Assembly (NCBI RefSeq): GCF_025966695.1
Contig: NZ_JAOEIY010000009.1
Span: 48,644-112,643 of the forward strand
Reading direction: 5' to 3'
Source: Stutzerimonas sp. S1
GTDB lineage: Bacteria > Pseudomonadota > Gammaproteobacteria > Pseudomonadales > Pseudomonadaceae
DNA length: 64,000 nucleotides
The notes beneath the pieces were generated by a model. It made no database searches, had not been told where the DNA came from, and was given only the letters and a program-made list of their open reading frames with translations. A program made the translations under genes and the position numbers. Below are positions 50,799 through 61,412 of this stretch, piece by piece (the stretch's first letter is position 1; every line of letters starts with the position of its first letter).

Positions 50799-51065
50799 CT
50801 AGCTCTTGTTGTGGCTATCGCCGAGATGTTGATTCAGTTCGTCCTTGAGTGTTGCCGGCAGATCTTGCCAGGGCATGTTGCGCAGCGCCCCTTCGATTGC
50901 ATACAGCAGCACCTTCGATGCTCCGAAGCCTCGGGCTTTGACTGCGCGGTAGGAGCCTACCGCGCCGAGACGCTGCAGATCTGCGACGGTGTGGATGCCG
51001 GAGGCGTGGAGCCACTGTGCGGAGGTCTTGCCGAGGTTTCTCAGGGTGAGGAGTTCGTCGTGCAT
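50799..51065 (-). CDS. TfoX C-terminal domain protein
   Basis: The 88-residue protein is a stand-alone TfoX_C (helix-hairpin-helix-like) domain: LLTLRNLGKTSAQWLHASGIHTVADLQRLGAVGSY and KVLLYAIEGALRNMPWQDLP. The N-terminal TfoX domain of the competence regulator is absent. It may bind nucleic acid; role unknown. It is 18 bases downstream of the methyltransferase on the same strand. Confidence 0.83.
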   Translation of the reverse strand: MHDELLTLRNLGKTSAQWLHASGIHTVADLQRLGAVGSYRAVKARGFGASKVLLYAIEGALRNMPWQDLPATLKDELNQHLGDSHNKS

Positions 51066-51083
51066 GGTAGCTTCCTTGCGTGG

Positions 51084-51869
51084 CTACTGAACGGGATACC
51101 CTGCCAGAAAGTGTAGCGGCCAGCGGATGGGACGCAGGGTTTGTTCGTCGCCCCAGGCTTCGCGCAACGGCTGTTCAATCGTAGCGATCGGGTCGAGACC
51201 GTGCGTCTGCTGCCACTTGGTCACCGCAGACCAGGTGCGCAGGTAGCCGATAAGCTGGTCGAATCGCCAATTCGCCTCAATCGCAAAAGGTGGAACCGGG
51301 AGGCGCGCAAAGGGGGGATGGATATCCCGGTAACCTGCATCGACGCTGGCGCGGCCGGCTGGCCAGTAGCCGGCGAGTGTCTCGCCGTGCAGCTTGTGAA
51401 CGATGTCGTCTAGCGCCGGATCGATCTGCAGCAGGCTATAGCACCAGGCGCAGAACAGGCCACCTGGCTTGAGGGCGCGCCGCGCCTGGGCGAAGAAGCT
51501 CGGGGCGGCGAACCAGTGTAACGCTTGGGCTACCACGATCAGGTCTAGCCGGGCATCCCTGATCGGCAACTGCTCCGCATCGGCGACGAAGCGTTCCACT
51601 GATTGCCACGGCGCTGCGGCGGTCAGTTGCTGGGCGCTGGCGTCACAAGCGAGTACCCGACGGAAATGTCGCTGCAAGGGCAGGCACGCCTGCCCGCTGC
51701 CGGCACCGATGTCCAGCGCTGCCTCGGTTGCCTTGCAGTGCTGCGCCAGCCAGTCAAATAGGGCCTCAGGATAAACCGGGCGAAACTGCGCGTAGTCGCG
51801 GGCGCGCGCCGAGAACAGCTCGATGCTGTCGCGTGACGTTGGCGATGCTGGATCGGAACGGCCAGGCAT
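51084..51869 (-). CDS. Class I SAM-dependent methyltransferase
   Basis: The 261-residue protein has motif I ALDIGAGSGQACLPLQ, acidic VLACDASAQQL and DLIVVAQALHWF. The FSARARDYAQFRPVYPEALFDWL start resembles the UbiE/YcgJ-like group (small-molecule methyltransferases), but the substrate is unknown. The ATG at 51869 follows an AAG-rich stretch; the upstream extension is not supported. Confidence 0.83.
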   Translation of the reverse strand: MPGRSDPASPTSRDSIELFSARARDYAQFRPVYPEALFDWLAQHCKATEAALDIGAGSGQACLPLQRHFRRVLACDASAQQLTAAAPWQSVERFVADAEQLPIRDARLDLIVVAQALHWFAAPSFFAQARRALKPGGLFCAWCYSLLQIDPALDDIVHKLHGETLAGYWPAGRASVDAGYRDIHPPFARLPVPPFAIEANWRFDQLIGYLRTWSAVTKWQQTHGLDPIATIEQPLREAWGDEQTLRPIRWPLHFLAGYPVQ

Positions 51870-51941
51870 GATCGACTTCCGCAAGGTGATGCTGGCAAGT
51901 ATAGGGGTGTCACCGCGATCCGCTCGCGGCGACACCACAGC

Positions 51942-53504
51942 TCATACGCCTGGTAGATGCTGGCGGATGGCTTCGAGCAGATTGTCCAGGCTGCCGGCAT
52001 CATGCGTTTCGATGCGGCGACTGAGCGCCTGCTCGCTTTCGCTCAGCGGTTCGCGACTGGCCTGTTGCGCACGGATCACCTCCATCGTCGCATCGGACGG
52101 ATCGCCGCCCTCGGCCTGACGCTGCTGTAGCCACTGGGCGAGCACGGCATCCGGTGCCTGACAGTCGAGGATGAGAAACGGCACGCCGGTGGCTTCGGCC
52201 ACCTGCCAGGCGGCCTGACGCTGTGCATGCTTGAGATAGGTGGCGTCGACAACGACCGAGAAGCCGGCATGCAGCGCCTGGCTGGCCAGCTGGTGCAGGT
52301 GCCGGTAGGTTGCTTCGCTGGCACCTTCGCTGTAGATGCCGGCACCAAGCTGGCCTTGTTCGTCTGCCGCTTGTGCGCCGTGCAGGCGCTTGCGCTCCAC
52401 ATCCGAGCGCAGCCGCACCATGCCCAGCGCTTCGACCAGGCGCAGAGCCACGTGACTCTTGCCGACCGCCGATACACCGTGGGTGATCGCAAGGAAGCGC
52501 GAGGGTATTGCGCTGTAGCTTTCCGCGAGGTTGGCGTAGCTGCGGTATTGCCGCAGGATCACTTTGCGTTGTACGGCATCTTGCTCCTGATACAGGCGGA
52601 ACAGGTTGACCTTGGCGCGCACCAGAGCGCGGTATGCCTTGTAGAGTTTGAGCAGTTCCAGTGCGGCGTAGTCGCCGGTGTGTTCCAGCCAGCCATTGAT
52701 GAAACGACGGGCCTGGCACTTCAGGCCGCGATCCTCCAGGTCCATGGCGAGGAACGCGGCGTCAGAGGCGATGTCGATCAGCCGGAACGGCTCGTTGAAC
52801 TCGATGCAGTCGAACAGCACCACCTTTCCATCGATCAGGGTGGCGTTGCCCAGGTGCAGGTCGCCATGGCACTCGCGAATGAAGCCGTCATGGCAGCGTT
52901 GCTGCAGCAATGGCGTCAGGCGGCTGATGCTCGTCTCGGTCCATTCCTGCAACGCATCGAGCTGCCGCAGGTCGGCCTCCTCGGTCAGTAGTGGACGGAT
53001 CTGCTCGAAGTTCTGTGCCATCGGCGCGACGATCGCTTCGGCATTGTTCAGTGGGTGGCCGGCTGGCACTTGCGGCGTCTGCAGGTGGAAGCTGGCAATC
53101 TGTTTGGCCAGTGCGTCGATGTGCGCATCGGTCAGCTCGCCACGCGCCTGGACTTCGGCAAGTAGCTGGGTTTGCGGGAACTCGCGCATCTTCAGCACGT
53201 ATTCGATGGGCTCGCCCGAGCCGCCCAGTTCTGGCGCCTGCGCCGTGCCGGTAATCGGCAGAACTTCCAGATAAAGATCCGAGGCCATGCGCTGATTCAG
53301 GCGCAGCTCTTCTTCGCAGAAATGCTTGCGTGCCGACAGTTCGGTGAAGTTGAGGAAGCCGAAGTCCACAGGCTTCTTGATCTTGTATGCATACTGGCCG
53401 GTGAGGATTACCCAGGAAATGTGCGTCTCGATGATCCGGAAGCCGTCGACCGGATGAGGGTAGAGGCCCGGATTCTGCAGGGCGGCGATGAGTGCTTGGC
53501 TCAC
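51942..53504 (-). CDS. Aminoglycoside-phosphotransferase-like / P-loop kinase fusion protein
   Basis: A 520-residue fusion. Residues 1 to about 335 resemble the phosphotransferase (APH) fold: KIKKPVDFGFLNFTELSARKHFCEEELRLNQR, GFIRECHGDLHLGNATLIDGKVVLFDCIEFNEPFR with the catalytic HGDLHLGN loop and the DCIEF metal site. About 335-520 is a P-loop kinase: Walker A GVSAVGKSHVAL, VVDATYLKHAQR and LILDCQAPDAVL. The family (DUF/COG0645 with COG2187) is common but uncharacterised. It is divergent from mrcB. Not evidence of antibiotic resistance. Confidence 0.83.
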   Translation of the reverse strand: MSQALIAALQNPGLYPHPVDGFRIIETHISWVILTGQYAYKIKKPVDFGFLNFTELSARKHFCEEELRLNQRMASDLYLEVLPITGTAQAPELGGSGEPIEYVLKMREFPQTQLLAEVQARGELTDAHIDALAKQIASFHLQTPQVPAGHPLNNAEAIVAPMAQNFEQIRPLLTEEADLRQLDALQEWTETSISRLTPLLQQRCHDGFIRECHGDLHLGNATLIDGKVVLFDCIEFNEPFRLIDIASDAAFLAMDLEDRGLKCQARRFINGWLEHTGDYAALELLKLYKAYRALVRAKVNLFRLYQEQDAVQRKVILRQYRSYANLAESYSAIPSRFLAITHGVSAVGKSHVALRLVEALGMVRLRSDVERKRLHGAQAADEQGQLGAGIYSEGASEATYRHLHQLASQALHAGFSVVVDATYLKHAQRQAAWQVAEATGVPFLILDCQAPDAVLAQWLQQRQAEGGDPSDATMEVIRAQQASREPLSESEQALSRRIETHDAGSLDNLLEAIRQHLPGV

Positions 53505-53625
53505 GGTCTTTCCTTGTTGAACTTGTTGGAGGCGGCGTGGGGCTCGCTGCGAAGCACTCCGCGCGGTCGGAAAACCCCGGCATTATGGCCGCTGGGCTTG
53601 GCCCTGCAAACCGCCGAGAGGGCGT

Positions 53626-53654
53626 CTGACCGTCGCGGTAAAGGTGCGTATAAT
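53626..53654 (+). promoter_or_regulatory. Promoter directly before mrcB
   Basis: Perfect TATAAT at 53649-53654, with CTGACC (4 of 6 matches to TTGACA) 17 bases upstream. Only eight bases (GCGCCGCC) separate the -10 element from the mrcB ATG. Confidence 0.6.
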
Positions 53655-53662
53655 GCGCCGCC

Positions 53663-55975
53663 ATGACTAAATCCCGCACTTCTCGTACTCGCTCGAAACG
53701 CCGCGCCGGCGGGGCTCGTCCCTGGCTGGGGTGGCTGCTCAAGCTTTCCATCGTCGGCCTGGTGATCCTCGCCGGTTTCGCCATTTATCTGGACGCCGTG
53801 GTGCAGGAGAAATTCTCCGGCAAGCGTTGGACTATCCCCGCCAAGGTCTATGCTCGCCCGCTCGAGCTGTTCGTCGGCCAGAAGCTGGCCAAGAACGATT
53901 TCCTCACCGAGCTCGATGCGCTGGGCTATCGCCGTGAGAGCGCGGCCACTGGCCCCGGTATCGCGTCGGTTGCCGCGAATAATGTCGAGCTGCATACCCG
54001 AGGCTTCCAGTTCTATGAGGGGGCTGAGGCGTCGCAGCGCGTACGGGTGCGCTTTTCTGGTGACTACGTCGCAGGGCTGACTCGCGCAAATGGTAGCGAG
54101 CTGGCAGTGGCACGCCTCGAGCCGCTGATGATTGGTGGCTTGTACCCGGCACACAATGAGGATCGCATCCTGATCAAGCTGGATCAGGTGCCGCCGTATC
54201 TGGTGGAAACCCTGGTCGCTGTCGAGGACCGTGAATTCTTCGAGCATTTCGGCGTGTCGCCGAAATCGATCGCGCGCGCCGTTTGGGTCAACCTGACGGC
54301 CGGGCAGGTCCGCCAGGGTGGCAGTACGCTGACTCAGCAGCTGGTGAAGAACTTCTATCTGACCAACGAGCGCAGCCTCAGCCGCAAGGCCACCGAGGCG
54401 ATGATGGCCGTGCTGCTGGAGCTGCATTACGGCAAGCAGGAGATCCTCGAAGCCTATCTCAACGAGGTCTTCCTCGGTCAGGATGGTCGGCGGGCGATCC
54501 ACGGTTTCGGGCTGGCCAGCCAGTATTTCTTCGGCCGGCCATTGGCTGAGCTCCGGTTGCATCAGGTCGCGCTGCTGGTTGGGATGGTCAAGGGGCCGAC
54601 TTACTACAACCCGAGGCGCCATCCCGAGCGGGCGCTGGAACGCCGCAACCTGATCCTCGATCTGCTGGCAGAGCAGCAGGTCGTGACCGTCGAGGAGGCG
54701 ACTTCCGCCAAGCAGCAGCCGTTGGGCGTGACGCAGCGCGGCAGCATGGCTGACAGTTCGTATCCGGCGTTTCTCGATCTGGTGAAGCGCCAGCTGCGTC
54801 AGGATTATCGAGAGGAGGATCTTACGGAGGAGGGCCTGCGCGTCTTCACCAGCTTCGATCCGATCCTGCAGCTCAAGGCCGAGAAGGCGATGAGCGAGAC
54901 GCTCAAGCGGCTCGGCAAGGGTGCCGAGGCCGTCGAAGGCGCGATGCTGGTGACCAATCCGGAGACGGGCGAGATTCAGGCGATGCTCGGTAGTCGCCAG
55001 CCTGGCTATGCCGGTTTCAACCGGGCGCTGGATGCGGTGCGGCCGATCGGCTCGCTGATCAAGCCGGCGATCTATCTTGCCGCGCTGGAGAAGCCCAGCC
55101 AGTACACACTGACCAGCCTGCTCGAGGATGAGCCGTTCTCGGTCAAAGGTGGTGATGGGCAGGTGTGGAAGCCACAGAATTACGGGCGCCAAGCCCACGG
55201 TACTGTTTATCTGTACCAGGCGCTGGCCAATTCCTACAATCTTTCGACGGCACGGCTGGGACTCGATCTGGGTGTGCCTAATGTACTCAAGACACTGGCG
55301 CGATTGGGCGCAGAGCCGGACTGGCCGGCCTATCCGTCGATGCTACTGGGCGCCGGTGGCCTGCGGCCGATAGAGGTTGCGGACATTTATCAGACGCTCG
55401 CCAACGGCGGCTTCAATACACCGTTACGCGGAATCCGCAGCGTGCTGACGGCCGAAGGGGAGCCACTCAAGCGTTATCCCTTCCAGATTCAACAACGCTT
55501 CGATCCGGGTGCGATCTACCTGACCCAGTACGCGATGCAACGGGTGATGCATGAGGGCACCGGACGTTCCGCCTACAATCAGCTGCCGCGATCGCTGAAC
55601 CTGGCCGGTAAAACGGGTACCACCAATGATTCGCGCGACAGCTGGTTCGCTGGTTTCAGCCAGGATCTGCTGGCCGTGGTCTGGCTCGGTCGCGACGACA
55701 ATGGCAAGACCGCTCTGACCGGTGCCAGTGGCGCGTTGCAAGTGTGGAGCGATTTCATGCGAAGGGCTGATCCACTGCCCCTCGATATGCCGGTTCCGGA
55801 TAACGTCGTGCATGTATGGGTTGATTCGCGTACAGGTCAAGGCACTGATCAGCGTTGTCCCGGTGCGGTGCAGATGCCCTATATTCGCGGCAGTGAGCCG
55901 ATGCCCGGGCCAGGTTGTGGCATTCAGGAACCGGCCGAGTCGGTGATGGACTGGGTGCGTGGCTGGTTGGAGTAA
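53663..55975 (+). CDS. mrcB: Penicillin-binding protein 1B
   Basis: Bifunctional class A peptidoglycan synthase. The 770 residues have a short basic cytoplasmic tail, a membrane anchor (about 25-45), a UB2H-like region, the GT51 glycosyltransferase domain (EDREFFEHFGVS, RQGGSTLTQQLVKN, EAYLNEVFLGQDG) and a transpeptidase domain with SLIKP (SxxK), SYN (ANSYNLSTARLG) and KTGTTNDSRDSWFAGF. The start is fixed by the conserved N-terminus; there is no other Met near and no ribosome site upstream, so the mRNA is probably leaderless. Confidence 0.97.
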   Translation: MTKSRTSRTRSKRRAGGARPWLGWLLKLSIVGLVILAGFAIYLDAVVQEKFSGKRWTIPAKVYARPLELFVGQKLAKNDFLTELDALGYRRESAATGPGIASVAANNVELHTRGFQFYEGAEASQRVRVRFSGDYVAGLTRANGSELAVARLEPLMIGGLYPAHNEDRILIKLDQVPPYLVETLVAVEDREFFEHFGVSPKSIARAVWVNLTAGQVRQGGSTLTQQLVKNFYLTNERSLSRKATEAMMAVLLELHYGKQEILEAYLNEVFLGQDGRRAIHGFGLASQYFFGRPLAELRLHQVALLVGMVKGPTYYNPRRHPERALERRNLILDLLAEQQVVTVEEATSAKQQPLGVTQRGSMADSSYPAFLDLVKRQLRQDYREEDLTEEGLRVFTSFDPILQLKAEKAMSETLKRLGKGAEAVEGAMLVTNPETGEIQAMLGSRQPGYAGFNRALDAVRPIGSLIKPAIYLAALEKPSQYTLTSLLEDEPFSVKGGDGQVWKPQNYGRQAHGTVYLYQALANSYNLSTARLGLDLGVPNVLKTLARLGAEPDWPAYPSMLLGAGGLRPIEVADIYQTLANGGFNTPLRGIRSVLTAEGEPLKRYPFQIQQRFDPGAIYLTQYAMQRVMHEGTGRSAYNQLPRSLNLAGKTGTTNDSRDSWFAGFSQDLLAVVWLGRDDNGKTALTGASGALQVWSDFMRRADPLPLDMPVPDNVVHVWVDSRTGQGTDQRCPGAVQMPYIRGSEPMPGPGCGIQEPAESVMDWVRGWLE

Positions 55976-56018
55976 TCGGTCAGCTTCGCGACCCTAGCTT
56001 CTTGAAGAGGTTTGAAGA

Positions 56019-56732
56019 TTGAACAAGCAATGGATGAGCGTGCTTGCGGCCGTCGCCCTGATCCCGGGGTGTGCCACGGTAGATCGGCGAGCGATCCCGG
56101 TGGTCGATGCCGGGGCGCCAGTTTCCGAGGAAGTAGCATCGCGCCAGGCATACCGCGCGCCAGGCATCGCGCAGGCGCCTCAGCCGGCCCAGGACGACTC
56201 CGGCGTTATGGTGATGATCCCGCAGGGGAACTCTGCGCCGCTGCAGACTTATGCGGCACCGGACAGCGGCATTGTCGGCTCGATTGACTCAGCACCGGCT
56301 TCGCCAGGCTCGTGGAGTGCCGCGCCGTCGCCGGTGCCGTCCACGCCGGCTCCCACGTCGCAGCCAAGCGGTATTCCCTCGGTGCAGGGGTTATCGGCGG
56401 ACGAGCAGCTCGATGGTCCGGTCTTGGCCCTGCTGACTACTGCGCAACAACTGCAGGGTGGTGGTGATCTCAATGGCGCTGCGTCCAGTCTGGAGCGTGC
56501 ACAGCGAATCGCGCCGCGTGAGCCCCAGGTGCTCTATCGTCTGGCTCAGGTGCGGTTGGCGCAGGGGGATGCCGTGCAGGCAGAGCAGCTTTCCCGACGC
56601 GCCCTGAGCTATGCCAGCGGGCGACCGGCACTGCAGGCCAGCCTGTGGGAACTGATCGCGCAGGCGCGGGACCGGCAGGGCGATGCGGCCGGGGCAGCTC
56701 AGGCGCGCGAGCGCGCCAAGGTCAGCCTCTGA
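56019..56732 (+). CDS. TPR-containing lipoprotein
   Basis: The 237-residue protein starts at TTG 56019, 8 bases after GAAGAGG, and has a lipobox (MNKQWMSVLAAVALIPGC). A Pro/Ser/Ala-rich spacer (about 80-125) precedes two tetratricopeptide-like units (SSLERAQRIAPREPQVLYRL and LSRRALSYASGRPALQASLW). Position directly after mrcB suggests an outer-membrane lipoprotein that may act with PBP1B, but this is inference from context only. Confidence 0.82.
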   Translation: MNKQWMSVLAAVALIPGCATVDRRAIPVVDAGAPVSEEVASRQAYRAPGIAQAPQPAQDDSGVMVMIPQGNSAPLQTYAAPDSGIVGSIDSAPASPGSWSAAPSPVPSTPAPTSQPSGIPSVQGLSADEQLDGPVLALLTTAQQLQGGGDLNGAASSLERAQRIAPREPQVLYRLAQVRLAQGDAVQAEQLSRRALSYASGRPALQASLWELIAQARDRQGDAAGAAQARERAKVSL

Positions 56733-57052
56733 TGGATGCGCGTGTACCCGACGTGGCGCAACAGCTACTGCTGATTGAGCGGGAGTTGCGTCTGTTGGGG
56801 TTGTGGGCTTCTGAGCCGCCACCTGCAGAGGCGCTGGCGAGTCGCGAGCCGTTTTGCGTCGATACCTTGCAGTTCGAAGAATGGTTGCAGTGGGTTTTCC
56901 TGCCGCGCATGAAGACGATTCTGGAAGGTGACCAGTCGCTGCCCAGGGTGTCTGGCATTCATGCAATGGCTGAAGTGGTGTACTGCGAACGATCGGTTGG
57001 CGCGCTGCTTGCGGCTTTGCAGGGTTTCGACCGTCTCATCGCTAACGGCTAG
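56732..57052 (+). CDS. YqcC family (DUF446) protein
   Basis: The 106-residue protein matches YqcC: LLLIERELRLLGLWASEPPPAEALASREPF and FEEWLQWVFLPRMKTILE. It shares a base with the TPR lipoprotein stop (TGATG), so the two are coupled. YqcC often stands beside truC in other bacteria; not here. Function unknown. Confidence 0.88.
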   Translation: MDARVPDVAQQLLLIERELRLLGLWASEPPPAEALASREPFCVDTLQFEEWLQWVFLPRMKTILEGDQSLPRVSGIHAMAEVVYCERSVGALLAALQGFDRLIANG

Positions 57053-57109
57053 CCCCTGCGTATTGAGGTAAGCCGGGTCGGGTCGCATGGATATCAGCCG
57101 ACCCAAGCC

Positions 57110-57544
57110 TTACTTGCAGCGTTCGTTGATCTTTTGCTGGGTTTCCGCAATGCGGGCCTGGCGTTCTTCCTCCTTCAGGCGGCGGACCTCGCCGTTTTCC
57201 TCGACCCTCACTCGGGGATTGTTCTGCAGTTGCGCAAGGTTGGTCTGCAACGTTTCGCAGTAACGCTTGAGCTCCGCCTCTTGCTCGGCGACCTGCTGTT
57301 TGACCTTGTGGTCGATCTTCTTCTGATCCACCAGTGGCGCGCTATTTTCGCTGGCGCTCGGTTCGGTCGCGGCCACCTTCGGCGGTGGGGTGACGGTATT
57401 CAGTGTCTGCGCCGTCTGGCCCTCCGGCGGCTGTGCGCCGAAATGGGTGACTCCTTGGGCATCAACCCATTTGTACACTTGTGCCGCCATCGTGCTGCTG
57501 CTGATGGCAAGCAGCAGGCTCCCGACAATTACCATCGATCGCAT
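57110..57544 (-). CDS. DUF4124 secreted protein
   Basis: The 144-residue protein has a signal peptide (MRSMVIVGSLLLAISSSTMAA), then the DUF4124 core QVYKWVDAQGVTHFGAQPPEG, and a charged, helical, Glu/Lys-rich C-terminal half likely to form a coiled coil (KIDHKVKQQVAEQEAELKR). Common in pseudomonads; function unknown. It is convergent with yqcC. Confidence 0.87.
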   Translation of the reverse strand: MRSMVIVGSLLLAISSSTMAAQVYKWVDAQGVTHFGAQPPEGQTAQTLNTVTPPPKVAATEPSASENSAPLVDQKKIDHKVKQQVAEQEAELKRYCETLQTNLAQLQNNPRVRVEENGEVRRLKEEERQARIAETQQKINERCK

Positions 57545-57950
57545 GTTATTTCCTTCATTTAGGCAGAACCCGCGGCACTATACCCAAAAGCCCTGGCTTC
57601 GCTGCTGCACCAGGTCACAGGCTGAAAAGCGTCACAACGCAACGGCAGGCTTGACTTGCCAGCGCCGAATCCGAACAATCCGTGGCTTGCTGTCCTGAGC
57701 CGCTTCGCCGCAAGTGATACCGGCTCAGTCTAGACAGACATGAGGTGCTACCCGCGCCGACCTGCATCACCCGCAACGCGTTACCTCGCGCTGGGTGGAG
57801 AGCCCGCGACAACAGGGCTTCTTCCAATACTGGCTCAGTCAGTGGCTGACGTAGTCGGCGACCACCGTCGCTCATGCCCTGCCGGCAGTAAACCTATTTC
57901 AGGTGGCTCCGATCCTGGAGTCGCTATCTGGCGTTTCAGAGGTGAACAAC
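57545..57950. other. 406-base intergenic leader before ilvI
   Basis: Divergent region between the DUF4124 gene and ilvI. TTGACT at 57651 with a poor -10 (AACAAT, 57674) is the best promoter guess. I looked for a short leader peptide rich in Leu, Ile or Val, as in enterobacterial ilv attenuators, and did not find one. A 77-codon frame at 57740 lacks coding signs. Confidence 0.45.
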
Positions 57951-59675
57951 GTGGAACTCTTATCCGGCGCTGAAATGGTCGTCCGCTTCCTGCGTGACGA
58001 AGGCGTTAAGTACATCTACGGGTACCCGGGCGGTGCCGTTCTGCATATCTACGATGCACTTTTCAAGGAAAAGTCCATCGAGCACATCCTGGTTCGTCAC
58101 GAGCAGGCCGCCACCCACATGGCCGACGGCTACGCGCGTGCGACCGGCAAGGCTGGCGTGGTGCTGGTGACCTCCGGTCCTGGGGCGACCAATGCCATCA
58201 CTGGTATCGCCACCGCCTTCATGGACTCGATCCCGATGGTGGTCATCTCCGGCCAGGTGCCCAGCACCATGGTCGGCACCGATGCCTTCCAGGAAACCGA
58301 CATGATTGGCATCTCCCGGCCCATCGTGAAGCACAGCTTCATGATCAAGCATCCTTCGGAAATCCCCGAAGTGATGAAAAAGGCGTTCTATCTCGCCGAA
58401 TCCGGGCGTCCTGGGCCGGTTGTCATCGATATCCCGAAGGATATGACCAACCCGGCCGAAAAATTCGAATACGTCTTTCCGAAGAAGGCCAAGCTGCGTT
58501 CGTACAGTCCGGCTGTGCGTGGGCATTCGGGCCAGATTCGCAAGGCGGCGGAACTCCTGTTGGGAGCCAAACGGCCCATCATCTATGCCGGTGGCGGCGT
58601 GGTCTTGGGTGGCGCCTCGGCGCAGCTGACCGAGCTGGCGAAGATGCTCAACCTGCCGGTGACCAACACCCTGATGGGGCTGGGTTGCTATCCGGGCAGC
58701 GACCGCCAGTTCGTCGGTATGCTCGGCATGCACGGCAGCTACACCGCCAACCTGGCCATGCACCATTCCGACGTGATCCTGGCTGTGGGTGCACGTTTCG
58801 ATGACCGCGTGATCAATGGTGCGGCGAAGTTCTGCCCAAACGCCAAGATCATCCATGTCGACATCGACCCAGCGTCCATCTCCAAGACCATCAAAGCCGA
58901 CATTCCGATCGTCGGTCCGGTCGATAGCGTGCTGACCGAGATGGTTGCCATCGTCAAGGAAATTGGCCAGGCGCCGAACGCCGAGACGGTCGCAAGCTGG
59001 TGGAAGCAGATCGACGAGTGGCGCGGCAACCGCGGGCTGTTCCCTTACGACAAGGGCGATGGTTCGATCATCAAGCCGCAGACCGCCATCGAGGTGCTCT
59101 GCGAAGTGACCAAGGGTGAGGCCTATGTTGCCTCGGACGTCGGTCAGCACCAGATGTTTGCCTGCCAGTACTACAAGTTCGATAAGCCCAATCGCTGGCT
59201 CAACTCGGGTGGTCTCGGCACCATGGGCTTCGGTCTGCCGGCAGCCATGGGCGTGAAGCTGAACTTCCCCGAAGCCGATGTCGCGGTGGTGACCGGCGAG
59301 GGCAGCATCCAGATGAACATCCAGGAGCTGTCCACCTGCCTGCAGTATGACCTGCCGGTGAAGATCATCAACCTCAACAACGGTGCGCTGGGCATGGTCC
59401 GCCAGTGGCAGGACATGGTGTACAACAGCCGCTATTCGCACTCCTATATGGAGTCGCTGCCGGACTTCGTCAGGCTTGCAGAGGCTTATGGTCACGTCGG
59501 CATGCGCATCACCGACCTGAAGGACCTCAAGCCGAAAATGGAAGAGGCCTTCGCCATGAAGGATCGCCTGGTATTCCTCGATATCGCCGTTGACACCAGC
59601 GAGCATGTCTATCCGATGCAGATCAAAGACGGCGCAATGCGCGACATGTGGCTGAGCAAGACGGAGCGGACCTGA
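57951..59675 (+). CDS. ilvI: Acetolactate synthase, large subunit
   Basis: ThDP- and FAD-dependent first common step of branched-chain amino-acid synthesis. The 574 residues start at GTG 57951 ([18 protein letters not shown]), 6 bases after AGAGGTG; the ORF upstream of this is not family-like. Seen are [35 protein letters not shown] (catalytic Glu), [15 protein letters not shown] and the ThDP motif [13 protein letters not shown]...[12 protein letters not shown]. ilvH follows at 2 bases. Confidence 0.97.
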   Translation: MELLSGAEMVVRFLRDEGVKYIYGYPGGAVLHIYDALFKEKSIEHILVRHEQAATHMADGYARATGKAGVVLVTSGPGATNAITGIATAFMDSIPMVVISGQVPSTMVGTDAFQETDMIGISRPIVKHSFMIKHPSEIPEVMKKAFYLAESGRPGPVVIDIPKDMTNPAEKFEYVFPKKAKLRSYSPAVRGHSGQIRKAAELLLGAKRPIIYAGGGVVLGGASAQLTELAKMLNLPVTNTLMGLGCYPGSDRQFVGMLGMHGSYTANLAMHHSDVILAVGARFDDRVINGAAKFCPNAKIIHVDIDPASISKTIKADIPIVGPVDSVLTEMVAIVKEIGQAPNAETVASWWKQIDEWRGNRGLFPYDKGDGSIIKPQTAIEVLCEVTKGEAYVASDVGQHQMFACQYYKFDKPNRWLNSGGLGTMGFGLPAAMGVKLNFPEADVAVVTGEGSIQMNIQELSTCLQYDLPVKIINLNNGALGMVRQWQDMVYNSRYSHSYMESLPDFVRLAEAYGHVGMRITDLKDLKPKMEEAFAMKDRLVFLDIAVDTSEHVYPMQIKDGAMRDMWLSKTERT

Positions 59676-59677
59676 TC

Positions 59678-61259
<1,582 letters not shown>

Positions 61260-61276
61260 TCGTTCTCCTGCTCAAG

Positions 61277-61302
61277 AAAACGCGGCTTCGGCCGCGTTTT
61301 TT
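61277..61302 (+). terminator. Terminator of ilvIHC
   Basis: AAAACGCGGC-TTCG-GCCGCGTTTTTT: 10-bp stem, UUCG loop and T-run, 17 bases after the ilvC stop. Confidence 0.95.
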
Positions 61303-61322
61303 CGTTCTGACTGCCAGGCTTC

Positions 61323-61331
61323 TGGTATAAA
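61323..61331 (+). promoter_or_regulatory. Possible extended -10 promoter of pssA
   Basis: TGG-TATAAA about 80 bases upstream of pssA, right after the ilvC terminator. No good -35 hexamer is seen, but a TGn extension can compensate. Confidence 0.35.
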
Positions 61332-61412
61332 TCGAGAGTTTGGCCAGGCTGAACCGCGAGTCTGTCGATCTGGTCGAAATCTATCCGTACCTGTTGTAGA
61401 AGGTGAATGCGC

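Noticed and set aside
51942..53504. Aminoglycoside resistance gene
   Set aside because: The APH-like fold is fused to a P-loop kinase and belongs to an uncharacterised housekeeping-like family found chromosomally in many pseudomonads; no resistance context.
57740..57973. 77-codon frame upstream of ilvI as a leader peptide
   Set aside because: Not enriched in Leu, Ile or Val, no ribosome site, and it runs into the ilvI start in another frame.
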